Notes under the pieces: generated by a model
What the model saw: only the letters and a program-made list of their open reading frames with translations
Database searches by the model: none
Told to the model about the DNA's origin: nothing
Part shown: positions 59,854 to 64,000 of the stretch, piece by piece
Layout of the letters: the number at the start of each line of letters is the position of its first letter
How positions within the stretch are numbered: position 1 is the stretch's first letter
NCBI RefSeq assembly: GCF_009831625.1
Contig: NZ_WUUS01000004.1
Coordinates: forward strand, 201,743 to 265,742
DNA length: 64,000 bases
From: Halobaculum saliterrae
GTDB lineage: Archaea; Halobacteriota; Halobacteria; Halobacteriales; Haloferacaceae
Direction: 5' to 3'
Made by a program: the position numbers and the translations under genes

Positions 59854-61139
59854 GCAGCGACGCAGGGTTCGGTGAGCCGTCCGACGGGGAACACGTCTCC
59901 GCCGGCGACGGGAAGTTCGGCCGCTACGGGGGCCAGTACGTTCCCGAGGCGTTGATGCCGGCGATCGAGGAGCTGACGGACGCCTACGAGCGATACGTCC
60001 TCAACAACGAGGACGGCTTCATGGACGAGTTCCGCCGACGCATCCGCGAGTTCGGCGGACGACCGACCCCGCTCCAGCGCGCGGATCGGCTCTCCGAGCG
60101 CTACGACACCGAAGTGTACCTCAAGCGCGAGGACCTGCTCCACGGCGGCGCACACAAGCTGAACAACGCGCTCGGGCAGGTGCTGCTCGCGAAGTACATG
60201 GGGAAAGAGCGCATCATCGCCGAGACCGGCGCCGGGCAACACGGCACCGCGACCGCGATGGCGGCGGCCCACCTCGACATGCCCTGCGAGGTGTACATGG
60301 GCGAGCGCGACATCAACCGCCAGCGGCCGAACGTCTTCCGCATGAAGATCAACGGCAGCGAGGTGACGCCGGTGACGACGGGCCGAGGGACGCTGAAGGA
60401 GGCGATCTCGGAGACGATGCGCGACTGGGCGACGAACGTCGAGGACACCCACTACGTCATCGGCAGCGTCGTCGGTCCACACCCGTTCCCGCGGATGGTG
60501 CGGGACTTCCAGTCGCTCATCTCCGAGGAGGCACGCGAACAGGTGATCGACCGGACCGGCGGCCTCCCCGACTCGGTCGTCGCCTGCGCGGGCGGCGGGT
60601 CGAACACGATGGGCACCTTCCACAACTTCGTCGGCGACGAGGCGGTCGACCTTCTCGCCGTCGAGGCCGGCGGCTCCTCGCTCGGGGTCGACGCCGAGGA
60701 GGGCGTGGCGCCCAACTCCGCGTCGCTGTCGACCGGGAGCGAGGGCGTGCTCCACGGCGCGCGCACGAAGCTCCTGCAGGACGGCGACGGCCAGATCGTC
60801 GAGAGCCACTCCGTCTCCTCCGGGCTCGACTACGCCGGCGTCGGACCGGAGCTCGCGCACCTCGTCGACGAGGGACGCGTCTCTCCGGTGAACGTCGACG
60901 ACGACGCGGCCCTCGAGGGGTTCCACCGGCTCTCACAGGAGGAGGGGATCATCCCGGCGCTGGAGACGGCCCACGCGTTCGGCTACCTCCACGAGCACCA
61001 CGACGAACTCGGCGACGTGACGGTGATCAACGTCTCCGGGCGCGGCGACAAGGACCTCGACACGGCCATCGAGGAGACCACGAAACGGGACATCCCGAAC
61101 GCGCCGGACATGTCGATGTTCGAGGGGGGACTGCGATGA
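59850..61139 (+). CDS. trpB: Tryptophan synthase beta subunit
   Basis: A 429-residue PLP enzyme joining indole and serine to tryptophan. The PLP lysine is Lys103 in [13 protein letters not shown], and the phosphate-binding glycine loop is [25 protein letters not shown] near the N-terminus is TrpB1-type, consistent with pairing with TrpA encoded next. Overlaps trpA by four bases (ATGA). Confidence 0.97.
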   Translation: MSSDAGFGEPSDGEHVSAGDGKFGRYGGQYVPEALMPAIEELTDAYERYVLNNEDGFMDEFRRRIREFGGRPTPLQRADRLSERYDTEVYLKREDLLHGGAHKLNNALGQVLLAKYMGKERIIAETGAGQHGTATAMAAAHLDMPCEVYMGERDINRQRPNVFRMKINGSEVTPVTTGRGTLKEAISETMRDWATNVEDTHYVIGSVVGPHPFPRMVRDFQSLISEEAREQVIDRTGGLPDSVVACAGGGSNTMGTFHNFVGDEAVDLLAVEAGGSSLGVDAEEGVAPNSASLSTGSEGVLHGARTKLLQDGDGQIVESHSVSSGLDYAGVGPELAHLVDEGRVSPVNVDDDAALEGFHRLSQEEGIIPALETAHAFGYLHEHHDELGDVTVINVSGRGDKDLDTAIEETTKRDIPNAPDMSMFEGGLR

Positions 61140-61996
61140 GCGACGACGGAGCATCCGACCGTGTCGCCGCCGCGTTCGCCGACGGCCCGGCGTTCGTCCC
61201 CTATCTCGCCGTCGGCGACCCGGACTACGAGTCGTCGCTGGCGTACGTCGAGGCGCTCGCCGAGGGCGGCGCCGACGTGATCGAGCTCGGACTCCCCTTC
61301 TCCGAGCCCATCGCCGAGGGGCCGACGATCCAGAACGCCGTCGTGCGCGCGCTGGAGTCGGGCATGACGCCGACGCGCTTCTTCGAGTTCGTCGAGGAGG
61401 TGGACGTCGACGTGCCGCTCGTGTGCATGACGTACTACAACCTGATCTACCAGTACGGGGACGAGCAGGGGCCGCGCCCGTTCGTCGAGAAGGCGGCCTC
61501 GGTCGGCGTCGCCGGGTTCGTCGTCCCCGACCTCCCGGCCGAGGAGGCCGGGCCCCTCCGGGAGGCGTGCGACGAGTTCGGCCTCCACCTGATCTCCATC
61601 GTCGCGCCGACGACCGACGAGGACCGGCTGGAGCGGCTGGTCGAGGTGTCCTCCGGGTACCTCTACGTCCAGGCGCGACTGGGCGTCACCGGGGCGTCGT
61701 CGTCGGTGTCCGACCGGACGGGCGAGTCGCTCGCGCGCCTCTCGGACGTGGACCTGCCGAAGGCGGTCGGGTTCGGCATCTCCTCGGGCGAGCAGGCCGC
61801 GACGATCGTCGAGGCGGGCGCCGACGGGATCATCGTCGGCTCCGCGCTCGTCGACATCGTCGCCGAGGGTCACGAGCGGGGCGAACCGACCGAGGAGACC
61901 GCGGCCCGCCTCGAAACGAAGGCGCGCGAACTGAAGCGGGGAGCCCTCGACGGGTACGGGCGACGGACGCCGACACCCGAAGGTACTTCCGATTGA
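61136..61996 (+). CDS. trpA: Tryptophan synthase alpha subunit
   Basis: A 286-residue barrel enzyme that cleaves indole-glycerol phosphate. The catalytic Glu is in [11 protein letters not shown], but the second acid, usually Asp in LADGP, is Glu here (IAEGPTIQ); I do not know whether this is general in haloarchaea. [13 protein letters not shown] and [10 protein letters not shown] are the expected phosphate-loop regions. The acidic end of about 15 residues is a lineage feature. Confidence 0.95.
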   Translation: MSDDGASDRVAAAFADGPAFVPYLAVGDPDYESSLAYVEALAEGGADVIELGLPFSEPIAEGPTIQNAVVRALESGMTPTRFFEFVEEVDVDVPLVCMTYYNLIYQYGDEQGPRPFVEKAASVGVAGFVVPDLPAEEAGPLREACDEFGLHLISIVAPTTDEDRLERLVEVSSGYLYVQARLGVTGASSSVSDRTGESLARLSDVDLPKAVGFGISSGEQAATIVEAGADGIIVGSALVDIVAEGHERGEPTEETAARLETKARELKRGALDGYGRRTPTPEGTSD

Positions 61997-62009
61997 CCCG
62001 TTCGCAAGC

Positions 62010-62018
62010 CATTTACGC
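62010..62018 (+). promoter_or_regulatory. TATA-like box of the aldolase-type gene after trpA
   Basis: CATTTACGC is 23-31 bases before the ATG at 62041, so this gene has its own promoter within the aromatic cluster. Confidence 0.45.
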
Positions 62019-62040
62019 CCGATCACGCCATACCACACCA

Positions 62041-62838
62041 ATGGAACACGCCGGCCTCACAGCACGACTGGATCGCATCTCCACGGACGACCGAATCCTC
62101 ATGGTGCCGATGGACCACGGCATCACCCTCGGCGCGGTGAAGGGCCTGAAGGACATCGAGGGCACCATCGACGCCGTCACGCGCGGCGGCGCAGACGCGG
62201 TGCTCACCCAGAAGGGGATCGCCCCGCGTGTCCACGCGAACCTCAACGGCGCGGGCTACGTCGTCCACCTGAACGCCTCCACGTCGGTCGGTCCCGAGAA
62301 CAACGACAAACGACCCACGGGAACCGTGAAGGCCGCCATCCGCGCGGGCGCCGACGCCGTCTCGATGCACATCAACGTCGGCTCCGACTACGAGCCCGGC
62401 CAGATGACGTTCCTCTCGGAACTGTGTGAGGAGGCCGGCGACTACGGCGTCCCCGTCCTCGCGATGGCGTACGCCCGCGGCGCGAACCTGGAGGGCGACG
62501 ACCCCGAGCACGACGCCGAGTACCTCGGGCACGCCGTCCGACTGGCGGAGGAGTGCGGCGCCGACCTGGTGAAGACCGCGTACTCGGGCGACGCCGCGAG
62601 CTTCGAGCACGTCTGCGAGTCGACCCGCCTGCCGGTGATCATCGCCGGCGGGTCCCCGTCGGGCGACCGTCGGACTCTGGAGAACGTGCGCGGCGCGATG
62701 GACGCCGGCGCCGCCGGCGTCTCGATGGGGCGCACCATCTTCCAGCACGACGACCCCGAGGCGATGACCGCGGCGGTGTCGGCGGTCGTCCACGACGACG
62801 CCGACGCGGAGGACGCGCTGTCGGCGTCCGGGCTGTAG
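62041..62838 (+). CDS. 2-amino-3,7-dideoxy-D-threo-hept-6-ulosonate synthase (archaeal class I aldolase)
   Basis: A 265-residue aldolase of the archaeal DeoC/FbaB group, with MVPMDHGITLGAVKGL at the start, a Schiff-base lysine in DLVKTAYSGD and GGSPSGDRRTL as phosphate loop. In archaea without the usual DAHP route, this enzyme makes the precursor used by 3-dehydroquinate synthase II, whose gene follows here at 63644. The neighbouring trp genes and that partner support this role over fructose-bisphosphate aldolase. Confidence 0.85.
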   Translation: MEHAGLTARLDRISTDDRILMVPMDHGITLGAVKGLKDIEGTIDAVTRGGADAVLTQKGIAPRVHANLNGAGYVVHLNASTSVGPENNDKRPTGTVKAAIRAGADAVSMHINVGSDYEPGQMTFLSELCEEAGDYGVPVLAMAYARGANLEGDDPEHDAEYLGHAVRLAEECGADLVKTAYSGDAASFEHVCESTRLPVIIAGGSPSGDRRTLENVRGAMDAGAAGVSMGRTIFQHDDPEAMTAAVSAVVHDDADAEDALSASGL

Positions 62839-62864
62839 CGGGTCGGACGCCCGTCGTCGCGCGC

Positions 62865-63578
62865 TCAGATCAGTTCGGCGAGCTCCGCCATCGCGTCGAT
62901 CGTGTGGTCCGGCGACGGTCCGCCGCCGGGGACCGGCCGACCCGACCCCCCGCGGTACCAGACCGCCTCGATCCCGAGGGCGTTCGCGCCGGCGATGTCG
63001 GCGTCGAGGCTGTCGCCGACGGCCGTCGTCTCGCCCGCCTCGACGCCCAGTCGCTCCAGCGCCGCCTCGAACGGCTCCGGGTCAGGCTTCGCGGGCCCGC
63101 CGGGCTCGGCGAAGACACACGCGTCGAACCGGTCGCGGACCCCCAGGGCCGCCAGCTTCGTCGTTTGCGTCTCGCGGCTCCCGTTCGTGACGAGCCCGAC
63201 CGGCCGGTCGGAGGCGACCGCTGCCTCCAGGGCCACCTCGGCGCCGGGGACGAACGAGACCCGCCGGTGGTCGCGCTCGGCGTCGTAGGCGGCGGCGAGC
63301 TCCGTCAGCACGGGCGAGTGGGGGTCGGGGACCGACGGGTCGTCCGCGCGGCGCTCGGCGACGATCCGGAACTGCTCGCGGTAGAACCCCGCCTCGGTGT
63401 CGGCGTCGTCGACCTTGGTCCACGTCGCGACGAACTCGTCGGCATCACAGAACGGCTCGACCCCGACCCGGTCGCACGCAGCCGACAGCATCGCGGCGGG
63501 GGACTGGTCGTCGACACAGAGCGTGCCGTCGAGGTCGAACACGACCGCCATCACGGGGCGGTGTCCCCGCTCGGACAT
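62865..63578 (-). CDS. HAD-superfamily phosphatase-like hydrolase
   Basis: A 237-residue hydrolase. The nucleophile motif is VVFDLDGTLCVDD, the second motif is VGLVTNGSRE, the lysine is in AKPDPEPFEAAL and the acidic motif in AVGDSLDADIAGA: all HAD motifs are intact. Small-molecule phosphatase or 2-haloacid-type, substrate unknown. It interrupts the aromatic cluster on the opposite strand. Start may be ATG 63551 (MAVVFDLDG) instead of 63578. Confidence 0.88.
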   Translation of the reverse strand: MSERGHRPVMAVVFDLDGTLCVDDQSPAAMLSAACDRVGVEPFCDADEFVATWTKVDDADTEAGFYREQFRIVAERRADDPSVPDPHSPVLTELAAAYDAERDHRRVSFVPGAEVALEAAVASDRPVGLVTNGSRETQTTKLAALGVRDRFDACVFAEPGGPAKPDPEPFEAALERLGVEAGETTAVGDSLDADIAGANALGIEAVWYRGGSGRPVPGGGPSPDHTIDAMAELAELI

Positions 63579-63643
63579 GACTGTTGTCCCGCGGCGTCAC
63601 CGTATCCGCCAACTTCAAGCGCCGTCCGCGATAGCGACCGACA

Positions 63644-64000
63644 ATGACACGAACGCGGTCCGTCTGGATCCGCGCCGACGGCGACGTGGGCGACTGGAAC
63701 ACGCGACGCGAACGGATCACCGCGGGCCTCGAGGCCGGCGTCGACTGGGTGCTCGTCGACGAGCGGGACGTGGCGAAGGTGCGCGAGCTTGGCGACGTGA
63801 ACGTCGCGGCGTTCCTGTCGGACGCCGACGTCGACGTGATCGACGACGCCGAGTCCGGCGGCGACGACGCGGTCGCGGACGCCTACGTCGTCGGCAAGAA
63901 CGGCGAGGGCGACGGCACGGTCGACCTCCCCGCGGACCTCTCGGGCTCCGCGGACCTGTCGACGCTCCGGCGCGACGACGACCGCGCGCAGGGCGCGTTC
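63644..64000 (+). CDS. 3-Dehydroquinate synthase II, 5' part
   Basis: The first 119 residues of the archaeal dehydroquinate synthase (aroB'), cut by the window end while still open. MTRTRSVWIRADGDVGDW followed by LEAGVDWVLVDERDVAKVRE is characteristic of the haloarchaeal protein. It uses the product of the aldolase-like gene upstream to make dehydroquinate for chorismate. A 65-base gap separates it from the divergent HAD gene. Confidence 0.85.
   Translation, partial: MTRTRSVWIRADGDVGDWNTRRERITAGLEAGVDWVLVDERDVAKVRELGDVNVAAFLSDADVDVIDDAESGGDDAVADAYVVGKNGEGDGTVDLPADLSGSADLSTLRRDDDRAQGAF

Noticed and set aside
1-64000. tRNA or rRNA genes, including an attachment tRNA for the integrase
   Set aside because: I looked for T-loop and acceptor patterns by eye, mainly around 5.9-6.7 kb, 10.1-10.3 kb and 17.8-18.4 kb, and found none that pair properly. 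A tRNA search program would settle it.

Overview
The window is a stretch of haloarchaeal chromosome, probably from the Haloferacales group (Halorubrum/Halobaculum-like). The evidence is high G+C, very acidic proteins, TATA-like boxes about 25-32 bases before many start codons (leaderless transcripts), and lineage-typical genes: LonB, a halocyanin/cytochrome b cluster, the archaeal aromatic-amino-acid route, KaiC-like and DUF63/DUF5815 proteins. I see no tRNA, rRNA or CRISPR array.

Left part (1 to about 18,400) is an accessory, defence-type island with visibly lower G+C. It opens inside a type I restriction-modification operon (hsdM partial, hsdS, hsdR, and a coupled HELAH zinc metallopeptidase). 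Next comes an overlapping-gene operon of small proteins, two single zinc-finger proteins of the Ros/MucR type, and an XPD-like iron-sulfur helicase (6706-10079). It is followed by a tyrosine integrase with a C-terminal zinc ribbon and a PUA/EVE-like domain fused to a PD-(D/E)XK nuclease (candidate modification-dependent restriction enzyme). The island ends with a translationally coupled two-gene module (13136-17799): an unrecognised 659-residue protein and an 895-residue protein with two HxK phospholipase-D-type active-site halves. This last pair is my best candidate for an undescribed system. A 630-base gene-poor segment (17800-18429) closes the island.

Right part (18,430 to the end) is ordinary core chromosome. 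It holds YihY/BrkB, nth, a respiratory cluster (halocyanin, split cytochrome b, several small membrane proteins), a CDF transporter, signal peptidase, tRNA methylthiotransferase, deoC, asparaginase, a CDP-alcohol transferase with a rare-looking dehydrogenase/aldo-keto reductase fusion, icd, carB, NAD kinase, a KaiC-like ATPase with an acidic repeat tail, a universal stress protein, an HTH regulator with its own inverted-repeat operator, nadM, lonB, a CPBP protease, and an MGMT homologue whose catalytic cysteine is aspartate. It ends in the tryptophan/chromosomal aromatic cluster trpC-trpB-trpA, the ADH-type aldolase and the start of 3-dehydroquinate synthase II, which is cut by the window end.

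Functional links: hsdM/S/R form one restriction complex. The 21,958-26,508 genes probably build a cytochrome b-type complex with a copper protein. trpC/B/A with the two aromatic-route enzymes make chorismate precursors and tryptophan. nadM, the SAM hydrolase-like gene and the TRIC-type gene form one minus-strand operon. All functions are read from sequence motifs by eye; no database search was run.
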